From Nitrospira sp. (GTDB lineage: Bacteria > Nitrospirota > Nitrospiria > Nitrospirales > Nitrospiraceae), in contig VGXC01000002.1 of assembly GCA_016873495.1 (NCBI GenBank), positions 107,994 to 171,993 on the forward strand: a stretch of 64,000 nt of DNA, read 5' to 3'. Below are positions 25,575 to 36,668 of this stretch, in pieces; position 1 is the stretch's first letter, and each line of letters begins with the position of its first letter. The position numbers were made by a program, and so were the translations under genes. The notes under the pieces are model-generated. The model was not told the DNA's origin, searched no databases, and was given only the letters and a program-made list of their open reading frames with translations.

Positions 25575-26444
25575 ATGTCGCCCGTCGCCGTTCGGAAAGC
25601 CATTATCCCCGCCGCCGGCCTGGGAACCCGCTTTCTTCCGGCCACCAAAGCCTCCCCCAAGGAGATGCTCCCGCTGGTGGACAAGCCGCTCATCCAGTAC
25701 GCGGTCGAGGAAGCCGTCGCCTCGGGTATCGAAGACATCATCATCGTCACGGGTCGCGGGAAACGGGCCATTGAAGACCATTTCGACCGCTCCTTCGAAC
25801 TGGAGGAAAATCTCAGGGACAACGGGAAATCCCAGCTGCTCAAGGACATCCGCCGCATCTCGGAAATGGCGAATTTCTGCTATGTGCGACAGTCGGCGGC
25901 CCTGGGCTTGGGCCATGCCGTCCTCTGCGCCCGGCATCTGATCGGCAACGAACCCTTTGCCGTGCTGCTCAGCGACGAGGTGATCGACCACCCCCTCCCG
26001 GCGCTGCGACAGTTGATCCAGGTCTACGACGAAGGTAACGGCGGGGTCATCGGCATCCTTAAAGTGCCGAAGTCCGAGGTGAAGCAGTACGGCATTGTAG
26101 CCACCGAGCGCCTGGCCGACGGACTGCATCGCGTGCGCGACTTGGTCGAAAAACCGGCTCCGGCCGACGCCCCCTCGCAATGGGCCGTCATCGGACGCTA
26201 TGTGCTGTCTCCGGACATTTTTGCCTGTCTGGAGGAGACCGAACCAGGGAAAAACGGCGAGATCCAGTTGACCGATGCATTGCGCCTTCTGACCAGGAAG
26301 GCGCCCATCTATGCGCAGGAAATCAAAGGACAGCGGCACGATGCGGGCGACAAGCTGGGGTTCCTCAAGGCGACGGTGGATTTCGCGCTGAAGAATCCCA
26401 CGTTAGGCCCCTCGTTCGCGCGCTACCTCAAGCAAGTACGTTGA
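25575..26444 (+). CDS. galU: UTP-glucose-1-phosphate uridylyltransferase GalU
   Basis: 289 residues from ATG 25575; a TTG nine codons upstream is less likely. RKAIIPAAGLGTRFLPATKASPKEMLPLVDKPLIQYAVEEA is split over the N-terminal nucleotide-binding loop and the conserved KEMLP segment; VLLSDEVID, VRDLVEKPAP and NGEIQLTDAL follow as in bacterial GalU. It makes UDP-glucose for LPS core and other glycans, matching the glycosyltransferase cluster that diverges from it. Confidence 0.94.
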   Translation: MSPVAVRKAIIPAAGLGTRFLPATKASPKEMLPLVDKPLIQYAVEEAVASGIEDIIIVTGRGKRAIEDHFDRSFELEENLRDNGKSQLLKDIRRISEMANFCYVRQSAALGLGHAVLCARHLIGNEPFAVLLSDEVIDHPLPALRQLIQVYDEGNGGVIGILKVPKSEVKQYGIVATERLADGLHRVRDLVEKPAPADAPSQWAVIGRYVLSPDIFACLEETEPGKNGEIQLTDALRLLTRKAPIYAQEIKGQRHDAGDKLGFLKATVDFALKNPTLGPSFARYLKQVR

Positions 26445-26514
26445 ACGACTGGCTGCAGAGCCGTCCGTTCTCCGGCCGTCTCCGCACCTGATTTCTCCAT
26501 GAGGGTTTGACTCT

Positions 26515-29016
<2,502 letters not shown>

Positions 29017-29017
29017 C

Positions 29018-30088
29018 ATGCCGTCTCGCCATTCTCGCCTGTCCTCTGCCGGACGGCTGGCGGAATTTCCTCTCATCGAAGACCTCGCCCGCCGGTTCGG
29101 GACAACCGGCCGGTCCGTCTTGCTCGGCATCGGAGATGATGCGGCTATCCTGCGTCCTCCGTCCGGGGACCTCTTCTTGCTCACCACCGATCTGCTGGCC
29201 GAAGGGGTTCATTTTGACCGCGCCACCGCCACGTTCGAGGCCATCGGCTACAAGGCCGCCGTCGCCAACCTGAGCGACATCGCCGCCATGGGCGGCATTC
29301 CCCGCTATCTGTTGGTTTCGCTGGCCATTCCTGCCGGCCATACCCAGGAAGAAATCCGCCGGCTCTATCGTGGCATGATGAGCGCCTGCCGACCCCATGG
29401 CGTAGCATTGATCGGCGGCGATACTTCGTCCTCCCGGCGAGGACTCTTCATCAATCTGACCCTCGCGGGGACCGCCAAACCAAGCCATGCTCTAACCCGC
29501 AGCGGTGCGAAGGTCGGCGACCTCCTCTACGTGACCGGCACATTGGGCGATTCCCTGGCAGGACTGCAGTTGCTGACAGCCACACGCGGGAAGCCGAATC
29601 GCACCGGAAACGGCCTGCGCAAGGAGGCCCGCCGCTACCTCGTCGAGCGACACTTGCGGCCCACCCCGCGGCTGGCGCTCGGACAACTCCTGGCCAAACA
29701 CAGACTGGCCACCTCCGCCATCGATCTATCCGATGGGCTTTCGGGAGACCTAGCGCACATCTGCAAACAAAGCCGGGTCGGAGCTGAACTGGACATGTTG
29801 ACCCTCCCCCTCTCGCCTGCCTTTTTGGACTATGCTGAGGCCCGCCGCAAGAACCCCTTTGAACTTGCGCTGGCCGGCGGGGAGGACTACGAGCTGCTCG
29901 TGACGGTCTCGCCAAGAAACCGGACGCGGGTCGAGCTACTGGCCCGATCCTCTGGCTGCCGGCTGTCCCGCATCGGCAGGATACAATCACAGCAACAGGG
30001 CCTCACGGTCATCGAGCCGGAGGGCCGCTCACATAAACTGGCGCTCACCAGCTATCGCCATTTTGAAGCCACATCGAACGTCCGATAG
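29018..30088 (+). CDS. thiL: Thiamine-monophosphate kinase ThiL
   Basis: 356 residues from ATG 29018, one base after lon. LAEFPLIEDLARRFG, VLLGIGDDAAILRPPSGDLFLLTTDLLAEGVHF and NLSDIAAMGGIPRYLLVSLAIP are the AIRS-fold ATP-binding and Mg-binding Asp motifs of ThiL; AIDLSDGLSGDLAHI and ALAGGEDYELLVTV complete it. It phosphorylates TMP to the coenzyme TPP. The other thi genes in the window (thiS, thiG, thiE at ~40-42 kb) complete part of the pathway. Confidence 0.94.
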   Translation: MPSRHSRLSSAGRLAEFPLIEDLARRFGTTGRSVLLGIGDDAAILRPPSGDLFLLTTDLLAEGVHFDRATATFEAIGYKAAVANLSDIAAMGGIPRYLLVSLAIPAGHTQEEIRRLYRGMMSACRPHGVALIGGDTSSSRRGLFINLTLAGTAKPSHALTRSGAKVGDLLYVTGTLGDSLAGLQLLTATRGKPNRTGNGLRKEARRYLVERHLRPTPRLALGQLLAKHRLATSAIDLSDGLSGDLAHICKQSRVGAELDMLTLPLSPAFLDYAEARRKNPFELALAGGEDYELLVTVSPRNRTRVELLARSSGCRLSRIGRIQSQQQGLTVIEPEGRSHKLALTSYRHFEATSNVR

Positions 30089-30106
30089 ATCGACGAGGGA
30101 GACATT

Positions 30107-30607
30107 GTGGTATCCATCGCCAACATCCGTGCACACCTCGAGCAGATCCTGCACTTGCACGAATCCCCCCACCGCACCGCCCTTGCCTTTGCCGTCGGCA
30201 TTTTCATTGCCTTCTCCCCCACCTACGGGCTGCACACTCTCAGCGCCGTCTTCTGCGCCTGGGCCTTTCGGCTCAATGCCGTGGCTTTGATGGCCGGCGC
30301 CTTCGTCAACAATCCCTGGACCGTCGTGCCGATTCTGGCCGCCACTTTCTGGACCGGCTTTCACATCATGGGCATGCCCGAGGGGGCTCCGGTCCAGTGG
30401 AGCCAGCTCACGATGGAGGGGCTCTATGCCCAGATCCAGTCCTATGCGTTGCCGTTTTTCGTCGGGGGCATCCTCCTGAGCCTTCTGAGCGCCCTACTCG
30501 CTTATCCGCTCGCCTACTGGATCATCGCTCAGGCCCGGGTTCGCCGCCGCACCGCCAACCAAGCCGCTGGTCCGGTTGCCACTCAGAACCCGCCTGAGCT
30601 AAGATGA
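30107..30607 (+). CDS. DUF2062 membrane protein
   Basis: 166 residues from GTG 30107 with GAGGGAG upstream. ESPHRTALAFAVGIFIAFSPTYGLHTL and AGAFVNNPWTVVPI are the DUF2062 signature. Three to four hydrophobic segments follow, with a basic C-terminus. Family members are small inner-membrane proteins of unknown function, sometimes near glycosyltransferases or fused to them. Here it lies between thiL and an HD-domain gene, 18 and four bases apart, so probably co-transcribed. Confidence 0.85.
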   Translation: MVSIANIRAHLEQILHLHESPHRTALAFAVGIFIAFSPTYGLHTLSAVFCAWAFRLNAVALMAGAFVNNPWTVVPILAATFWTGFHIMGMPEGAPVQWSQLTMEGLYAQIQSYALPFFVGGILLSLLSALLAYPLAYWIIAQARVRRRTANQAAGPVATQNPPELR

Positions 30608-30611
30608 CGTC

Positions 30612-32033
30612 GTGAAGGTCCATCCTGCCGCTCCCAACGCCCCGTACGATGGCACGGCGCTCATCGCGGACCCGATCCACGAATACATCTCCTTCACCGT
30701 GCCCTACGCGACATCCGGCCGAACGGAGCAGACCGAAAAGGACCTGATCGATTCCCCCTGGGTTCAGCGGCTCCGCTACATCTCCCAGCTCCAGAGCGCC
30801 CGCTGGGTCTACCCGTCGGCCGAGCACAGCCGGTTCGTCCACTCGCTCGGGACTATGCATGTGGCCAGCCGCTTTGCCCGCCACCTCTACCCGTTTCTGG
30901 CGCAAACGGTCCGCCACGTTCCCTCGGCCAACTATGTCGAAGAGTTGCTGCGGGTGACGGCGCTGGTACACGACATCGGCCACGGCCCCTTCTGCCATTT
31001 CTTCGACGAGAACTTTCTGGAGGAGTGGGGCCTGACGCACGAACGGCTCGGGCAAATCATCATTCGGGAACACCTCGGCCCGATCATCAGGAAAATCCGC
31101 CGAAGCCCGACCGGACCGTTCGCCGCAGGGGAAACGCTGGACCCGGATCAGATTGCGCACCTTATCCTGAAAGACAAGAGCAAAGACCATTCGCGGATGC
31201 CGGAATGGCTCCAATTCCTACAGCCGGTGATCTCCGGAAGCTATACCGGAGACAATCTGGATTACGTGCTGCGCGACTCCTACATGTGCGGCGTGGCGGT
31301 CGGCCCCGTGGACCTGACGAGATTGATCCACTATACCCTGATCACGCACAAGGGCTTCACGATCCACAAGACCGGTCTGCCGGCGTTGCAGATGTTCCTG
31401 AACACGAGGATGTACCTCTACTCCAACGTGTATTATCACCGGACGACCAGAGCCATCGACATCCATTTGCGAGAGATTTTCGGCGACACGATGCGTCTGA
31501 TTTTTCCCCATGACCCCCGCAAGAACATGGAGGCCTACCGGTCGCTCACCGACTGGTCCCTGATGGAAGAAGTCAGGGGATGGGGCAAGGCAAGGCACGC
31601 AACCAAGCGGCGGCTCGGCGCAGAATGGGCGCGGATACTGGGTCGGGACGTGAAGTGGAAGATGGCCTATACCACGGTGCTGAAGGAAAAGGGCCAGGAG
31701 CGCGGGATGGATTTCCCGAGCCGCGACCAGTTCGAGCAGTTGATTCGCAAGGAGCTACCGGCGCACCTGCGCCAGATTCCGTTCAAGGTGGACATGGCCC
31801 CCTTGGATCCCCGCCCGGACCCCAAGGATCAACGGGGCATTCCCCTCTACGTCTACGATCATGGAACGGGCACCGTCTCGACGGAGCCGCTGGAAGAATT
31901 TCTGGACTTGCTGCCCACGCGACTGGTGCAGTTCCGCCTCTTCGCCCTCTCCCACCAGCAGGACGCAGCCCTGTCGCGGGCCGCCGCGACGGTACTGAAC
32001 AAGGCACCATCAGGCCTCACGACGCATATCTGA
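30612..32033 (+). CDS. HD-superfamily phosphohydrolase (dNTPase/SAMHD1-like)
   Basis: 473 residues from GTG 30612. IADPIHEYISFT, SPWVQRLRYISQLQSARWVYPSAEHSRFVHSLGTMHVA (only key parts: RLR, EHSRFVHSLG) and VTALVHDIGHGPFCHFFD give the metal-binding H...HD...D set; SGSYTGDNLDYVLRDS supplies the last Asp. This is the pattern of YdhJ/SAMHD1-like dNTP triphosphohydrolases. Most likely hydrolyses nucleotides, perhaps dNTPs, but bacterial members of this branch also act on other substrates. Convergent with the Slp lipoprotein gene; nothing is visible in the 40-base gap. Confidence 0.86.
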   Translation: MKVHPAAPNAPYDGTALIADPIHEYISFTVPYATSGRTEQTEKDLIDSPWVQRLRYISQLQSARWVYPSAEHSRFVHSLGTMHVASRFARHLYPFLAQTVRHVPSANYVEELLRVTALVHDIGHGPFCHFFDENFLEEWGLTHERLGQIIIREHLGPIIRKIRRSPTGPFAAGETLDPDQIAHLILKDKSKDHSRMPEWLQFLQPVISGSYTGDNLDYVLRDSYMCGVAVGPVDLTRLIHYTLITHKGFTIHKTGLPALQMFLNTRMYLYSNVYYHRTTRAIDIHLREIFGDTMRLIFPHDPRKNMEAYRSLTDWSLMEEVRGWGKARHATKRRLGAEWARILGRDVKWKMAYTTVLKEKGQERGMDFPSRDQFEQLIRKELPAHLRQIPFKVDMAPLDPRPDPKDQRGIPLYVYDHGTGTVSTEPLEEFLDLLPTRLVQFRLFALSHQQDAALSRAAATVLNKAPSGLTTHI

Positions 32034-32073
32034 GCGAGTGCCTGGAGATGCCGCGTAGCTGGACGGTACCGCC

Positions 32074-32643
32074 TTATTGTCGCAGTCCCCCGAGCGGATT
32101 GGATTGGACATAGTTCGGGTCCTGCTTGTCTTCCCAGACATCGAGTCCCTGGTCCCCGTACCCCCATCCCTTCAGGTACAGCCCGTCCAATACTGGCTCC
32201 CCGCCTTGGCTCCGATCATGTGTCGGGTCCGGTTTGGGCGGCTTCATGTCCGAGACCCACCCCACCACCGTCACCCTGGCCCAGTCGCGATATTGCTTGG
32301 GCAGGCTGTCCCGTTCCACAATCACCCAATAGAGGGCGGATTCCGACGGAATCAGCGTGGCATCCCGATGGGGCACGTAGTCCGCATCCAACGGCCGGTT
32401 CTTCATTAAGAGCCAGATCCGGCCGGCCTCCTGCCGTTGCTCCACAATCACTCCGCCCAGGATCACCGTCTTCCCCCGATACGCAGCGGGCCTACTCTTG
32501 AGCGCCGTCAGCGTCACCCCCGGCTCCGCCTGCTTGAGGTAGCGACTCGGCACCGACGAGGCACAGGCCCAGAGACCGGCCGCTATGACACAGACCAGGA
32601 GGATAATAGGGACGCCCCGTTTCCGGACTGATGCTTGACGCAC
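32074..32643 (-). CDS. Slp-family outer membrane lipoprotein
   Basis: 189 residues from GTG 32643. The N-terminus is basic then hydrophobic and ends in a lipobox-like AAGLWAC, so Cys would be lipidated. VTLTALKSRPAAYRGKTVILGGVIVEQRQ and the later VTVVGWVSD match the Slp (starvation-inducible lipoprotein) family. Function is poorly known: an envelope lipoprotein induced in stationary phase in E. coli. It is the last gene of the unit with the proteasome genes, 22 bases after the M23 peptidase gene. Confidence 0.8.
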   Translation of the reverse strand: MRQASVRKRGVPIILLVCVIAAGLWACASSVPSRYLKQAEPGVTLTALKSRPAAYRGKTVILGGVIVEQRQEAGRIWLLMKNRPLDADYVPHRDATLIPSESALYWVIVERDSLPKQYRDWARVTVVGWVSDMKPPKPDPTHDRSQGGEPVLDGLYLKGWGYGDQGLDVWEDKQDPNYVQSNPLGGLRQ

Positions 32644-32665
32644 GTTGTCCCGTCCAGTTGATCGG

Positions 32666-33601
32666 CTATTGGCGCGCGGACAGGGGCTGGCCCACCGAAA
32701 GCGCCAACAATGAATAGGGATTCACACGGGCCCCATTCAGCCGGACGCCCCAATGCAGATGCGGGCCGGTGGCGCGTCCGGAGGCGCCCACCTTACCGAT
32801 CACCTGTCCACGTTTGACCCGGTCGCCGTTCTGCACGGTGATGTCCGACAGGTGGAAATACATGGAGTAGAGCCCCAACCCGTGGTCCAGGAACACTCCC
32901 TTGCCGGCAAAAAAGTGGTCCACCGTCAGGCGCGCCACACCATCGTTCATCGCCAACACCTCGGCGCCCAGGGGCGCCGCAATATCCTCTCCATTATGAG
33001 GACTTCGCGCCTGACCGTTGATGATCCGCACCCGACCGAATGCGCCGCTGATCGTCCCGTGGACCGGTTCTACGAACCCCCCTTCCCAGAAACGCTCAGG
33101 GGAGACCTCCTCCAACGCGGTTTTGACTTGCTCCTGTTCGGCCTTGACACGCACCAGACTCTCGTCATCCAGATCGACCTTGTCCTTGGGCAAGGTCAAA
33201 TGTTGCACCGGGTATTTTTCCTTCATGACCAGCACATTAAAACTCAAGCGCTTGCTTCCCTGAGAGTCGGTCACGTCGATGGAAAGTTCGTGAGTGCCCG
33301 GAGCATCTTGCATGTCGATGCCCAGCAAGCCCACCGGTCCGGACTCGCCCTGAAAGAAGGGTACGCGTCGGCTCAAGAACCGGCCGGCGATGTCCGTCGG
33401 CTGCCCCTTGACCGGCACGTGGACCAGCAGCACCTGCCCTTGCTTGCCGCTGAGCTGCCCATCAACCCCATGTTGTCCGTGCGGCGCGCCCGGGAACAAA
33501 TCCACGGGGAACACGCTGGCCAGCAGCACGATCGCGACAACGGCCCACAGATCCGGACGGCGCCCCTCCCCCGTCTGCCAGAGTGGTTGCGCGGACATCA
33601 T
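32666..33601 (-). CDS. M23 family metallopeptidase (LytM domain)
   Basis: 311 residues from ATG 33601, overlapping the pafA stop by four bases. An N-terminal hydrophobic segment (AVVAIVLLASVFPVDLF) anchors or exports it. Residues ~60-140 look like a beta-rich domain; the LytM domain is C-terminal with HNGEDIAAPLGAEV (first Zn ligands His and Asp) and GPHLHWGVRLNG (HxH). The Zn ligands are intact, so it is probably an active peptidoglycan endopeptidase in the periplasm. Its tight coupling to a cytosolic proteasome operon is unexpected and may simply be positional. Confidence 0.9.
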   Translation of the reverse strand: MMSAQPLWQTGEGRRPDLWAVVAIVLLASVFPVDLFPGAPHGQHGVDGQLSGKQGQVLLVHVPVKGQPTDIAGRFLSRRVPFFQGESGPVGLLGIDMQDAPGTHELSIDVTDSQGSKRLSFNVLVMKEKYPVQHLTLPKDKVDLDDESLVRVKAEQEQVKTALEEVSPERFWEGGFVEPVHGTISGAFGRVRIINGQARSPHNGEDIAAPLGAEVLAMNDGVARLTVDHFFAGKGVFLDHGLGLYSMYFHLSDITVQNGDRVKRGQVIGKVGASGRATGPHLHWGVRLNGARVNPYSLLALSVGQPLSARQ

Positions 33602-34974
33602 CGGTAGAACCTCAACCCCGAGACCTGTGCGACCAACTCCTCGACCCGTCGGTTGACCGCACTGAACGGATCCATGCACAGGATCGTTTCTTCCCAATAG
33701 CCGTTGAGCTTCAAGTAGGTCCAGTCCACCGTATAAGATCGGTTCTTGGCGCGGGCAAACCGGATGAAATCGCCGCGCACCTTGGCTCTGGTGGTCTGCG
33801 GCGGAACCGACATGGCCCGCTGCACGGCCTCCTCGTCCACCACACGCTCGGTCAGGCCGCGCCCCTCCAACAGGTAGTAGAGCCCGCGCGTCCGCTTCAC
33901 ATCGTGATACTGAAGGTCCATGAGAAAGACCCTCGGATCGTCCATCCCGCAACCTTTCTTCTCGACGTAGCGATCGATCAGCACCTTCTTGCTCACCCAA
34001 TCCACCTCGCGCGAGAGCTGCATCGGATCCTCTTCGAGCCGGTCGAGGATGTCCTTCCACTTGGCCAACACGTCCTCCATGACCAGGTCATGCACCCGCG
34101 TGGCCAGATAATCCTGTGCGCGATCAAGATACGCGCGCTGGATTTCAATCGCAGTCATCTGGCGGCCGTCGTCCAGCTTGACCTTCTTCTTGAGCGTCGG
34201 GTCGCGGGAAATTTCCCGAATTGCCTTCACGGGATCCTCCAGCTCGATCCCGGTTACGGTGAAACCGTCCTCGATCATGGACAAGACCAGCGCCGCGGTC
34301 CCGACTTTCAAGTAGGTCGCATACTCCGACATGTTGGAATCGCCGACGATGATGTGCAGCCGGCGGTACTTCTCCGCGTCCGCATGAGGCTCATCCCGGG
34401 TATTGATGATGCTGCGGGAGGAGGTCGTGGACGAGGAGGTCTTTTCGTGGATATGCTGGGCCCGCTGGGAAATAAAATACTGGGGCTTGCCCGAGACTTT
34501 CAGCACTTTTCCCGCGCCGGAGTAGATCTGCCGGCTTACGAAAAACGGGATGAGTTGCTCGGTGACTTTCCAGAAATCCACGTCCCGGCGCATGAGATAG
34601 TTTTCATGGCAGCCGTAGGTGTTGCCCAAGGAATCCGTGTTGTTTTTGAAGATGTAGATTTCGCCCGAAAGCCCTTCCTCCTTGAGCCGCTCCTCCGCCG
34701 CCGGCAGACAGGCCTCCAGCAGCCGCTCCCCCGCTTTGTCATGGATCACCAGGTCCATGATGTTGTCGCATTCGGGGGTCGAATATTCGGGGTGGCAGCC
34801 GGTGTCCTGGTAAAAGCGTGCGCCGTTGACGAGAAAGGCGTTGGAAGGCCAGCTGTTGGGGATAAGGCCTTCGAAAATATACCCCAGGACCTTCTCCATC
34901 GGCAGGTAAATGCGCCCGTTCGGAGAGAAGATCAGGCCATACTCGTTCTCGAGACCGAAGATGCGCTGTTGCAT
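33598..34974 (-). CDS. pafA: Pup ligase-like protein PafA
   Basis: 458 residues from ATG 34974. MQQRIFGLENEYGLIF is the PafA/Dop N-terminus (ExE-type nucleotide site), FYQDTGCHPEYSTPECDN the conserved glutamine-synthetase-like core, FKNNTDSLGNTYGCHENYL and NTRDEPHADAEKYRRLHIIVGDSNM follow, and the C-terminal domain ends VDWTYLKLNGYWEETI. It lacks the loop insertion seen in the Dop gene of this locus, which favours the ligase role: linking the C-terminal Glu of a Pup-like modifier to substrate Lys. It sits downstream of prcA as in actinobacteria. Confidence 0.9.
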   Translation of the reverse strand: MQQRIFGLENEYGLIFSPNGRIYLPMEKVLGYIFEGLIPNSWPSNAFLVNGARFYQDTGCHPEYSTPECDNIMDLVIHDKAGERLLEACLPAAEERLKEEGLSGEIYIFKNNTDSLGNTYGCHENYLMRRDVDFWKVTEQLIPFFVSRQIYSGAGKVLKVSGKPQYFISQRAQHIHEKTSSSTTSSRSIINTRDEPHADAEKYRRLHIIVGDSNMSEYATYLKVGTAALVLSMIEDGFTVTGIELEDPVKAIREISRDPTLKKKVKLDDGRQMTAIEIQRAYLDRAQDYLATRVHDLVMEDVLAKWKDILDRLEEDPMQLSREVDWVSKKVLIDRYVEKKGCGMDDPRVFLMDLQYHDVKRTRGLYYLLEGRGLTERVVDEEAVQRAMSVPPQTTRAKVRGDFIRFARAKNRSYTVDWTYLKLNGYWEETILCMDPFSAVNRRVEELVAQVSGLRFYR

Positions 34975-35084
34975 GCGGATTGGACCAGCGGTGAATCGAA
35001 CATTTCCAGCATACACTCCCGGGCAGGGTTCTTCAACCGCGTGAACGAAACCGGGGGGGGGAACGGCCGTGACCGAAACGGCGA

Positions 35085-35768
35085 TCAGGAGAGGAGCTGA
35101 CGGGATTCGCTAACAGGGATACGCCGGAACTTGCGCCCGGCCCGGGTGCGGTCCAACGCGGCGATCTCGATCCCTTCGAGCGGCAGCTTCTGATTGGTGA
35201 TGCTCTCGAGGGCTGACGTGCACAAGGCCAGGGCCGCCTTCAGGGCCGGCGGCTCGCCTTTGTACCGCTCCTTGAGGAACGACTGCAAGGCGTCGGCCTT
35301 CCCGCCGATGGCCGCATAGCCCCGCTCGTCGAAAATGCTTCCGTCGAAAGAGATTCGATACATTTCGTTCTGGCGACCAGGCTCTCCGACCTGCGCGACC
35401 AAGATTTCCACCTCCAGCGGCTTAATCTCCTGGCTGAAAATCGTGCCCAGCGTCTGGGAGTAGCCGTTGGCGAGGGACCGGGCGGTTACGTCCTCCCGAC
35501 TGTACATGAACCCCTTGAGGTCCGCATGGCGGATGCCGGCCTTGCGCAGGTTCTCGAACTCGCTGTACTTGCCGGCTCCGGACAACGCGATGCTATCGTA
35601 AATCTCGGAGATTTTGTAGAGGGACGCGCTGGGATTGTCGGCCACCAGGAGCACTCCCTGTTCGTATTCCATCGCAATGATCGAACGGCCCTTGGCGATG
35701 CCCTTCTTGGCGTACTCCGCCTTGTCCTGCATCATCTGTTCGGGCGAGACGTAATAGGGCAGCGGCAT
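35085..35768 (-). CDS. prcA: Proteasome alpha subunit PrcA
   Basis: 227 residues. MPLPYYVSPEQMMQDKAEYAKKGIAKGRS is the alpha N-terminal H0 helix region that gates the pore, followed by IIAMEYEQGVLLVADNPSASLYKISEIYD as in actinobacterial PrcA. No N-terminal Thr is present, as expected for a non-catalytic ring subunit. It starts two bases after prcB. The 110-base gap to pafA contains a G9 tract (35053-35061) and no recognised gene. Confidence 0.94.
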   Translation of the reverse strand: MPLPYYVSPEQMMQDKAEYAKKGIAKGRSIIAMEYEQGVLLVADNPSASLYKISEIYDSIALSGAGKYSEFENLRKAGIRHADLKGFMYSREDVTARSLANGYSQTLGTIFSQEIKPLEVEILVAQVGEPGRQNEMYRISFDGSIFDERGYAAIGGKADALQSFLKERYKGEPPALKAALALCTSALESITNQKLPLEGIEIAALDRTRAGRKFRRIPVSESRQLLS

Positions 35769-35770
35769 GG

Positions 35771-36586
35771 TCAGGTCCCCTTCTTGCGCGCGTCGATCAA
35801 GGTGGCATAGACCGTCGCGATGTGCGGCTCCTCCACGTCCTTGATGCCGGCGGCCGAGACTTGCTTGGCTGTCGGATAGATGCCCCGCACCAGATCCGGC
35901 CCCCCGGTGCCGACATCATCTTCCGCGGCGTTGTAAAGCGCCAACAAGGCGATCCGTAACGCGTCGGCTTCGCTCAGATCTTTGCGGAAATACTCCCGCA
36001 TGCTGTTGCGCGCGTCCTTGCCGCCGGAGCCGATCGCATGATAGTCCGACTCCTCGTAGCGGCCGCCGGTGATGTCATACTTGAAGATCCGCCCCTCGTC
36101 CCGCTTCTGGTCGTAGCCGACGTAGATCGGGAGCACGACCAGCCCCTGAAAGACCATCGGAAGATTGGCTTTGATCATCTGGCCGAGCTTATTCGCCTTG
36201 CCCTCGCAGGAGAGCTGGACCCCTTCCAGCTTTTCGTAATGTTCGAGCTCGGTCTGAAACAGTTTCGCCATTTCGATGCAGGGACCGGCCGCCCCGGCAA
36301 TGGCCATCGCCGAATGCTCGTCGATCTTGAACACCTTGTCCATCCGGCGTCCGGCGATCTGATACCCCTCGGTCGCCCGCCGATCCCCGGCGATCACGAC
36401 CCCGCCCCGATACTTGATCGCCAGAACCGTCGTGCCGTGGGGCAAGGGTTGCAGCGGCGTCATCCGATTGCCGTCGGGCAGAGACGAAACGACCGGCCAG
36501 ACCCGGCCGGACGGAACCAAGTCCGGACGTTGTTGCATCAGATAATCGAAAAAGCTGGATCCCGGATCGTCGGGGATCAAGGGCAC
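35771..36586 (-). CDS. prcB: Proteasome beta subunit PrcB
   Basis: 271 residues from GTG 36586. A ~51-residue propeptide ends in HG before TTVLAIKYRGGVVIAGDRRATEGYQIAGR; autocleavage would expose Thr52 as the nucleophile. AIAGAAGPCIEMAKLFQTELEHYEKLEGVQLS closely follows the mycobacterial sequence pattern. It forms the proteolytic rings of the 20S core. A GGAG-rich ribosome site precedes it in the 82-base gap after dop, the place where pup normally lies in actinobacteria. Confidence 0.95.
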   Translation of the reverse strand: MPLIPDDPGSSFFDYLMQQRPDLVPSGRVWPVVSSLPDGNRMTPLQPLPHGTTVLAIKYRGGVVIAGDRRATEGYQIAGRRMDKVFKIDEHSAMAIAGAAGPCIEMAKLFQTELEHYEKLEGVQLSCEGKANKLGQMIKANLPMVFQGLVVLPIYVGYDQKRDEGRIFKYDITGGRYEESDYHAIGSGGKDARNSMREYFRKDLSEADALRIALLALYNAAEDDVGTGGPDLVRGIYPTAKQVSAAGIKDVEEPHIATVYATLIDARKKGT

Positions 36587-36668
36587 GGTCGGTCACTCCT
36601 TCTCCCCGTCGCGCCCGCACATCCTCCTCGTGCGGGGCACGGAGCGGCGCGGACGCATCGGACGGAAA

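Noticed and set aside
25224..26339. 371-codon minus-strand frame opposite galU extending into the bamA leader
   Set aside because: Antisense shadow of galU; no conserved motif, typical of GC-rich codon bias.
35053..35061. G9 tract between prcA and pafA as a third frame-breaking homopolymer
   Set aside because: It lies in non-coding sequence; no frame on either side is restored by adding or removing a base.
36593..36658. 21-codon minus-strand frame between dop and prcB (MRPRRSV...DGEKE), in the place expected for pup
   Set aside because: Too short, ends GEKE rather than a Pup- or UBact-type terminus, no ribosome site, and its 3' half is the prcB ribosome site.
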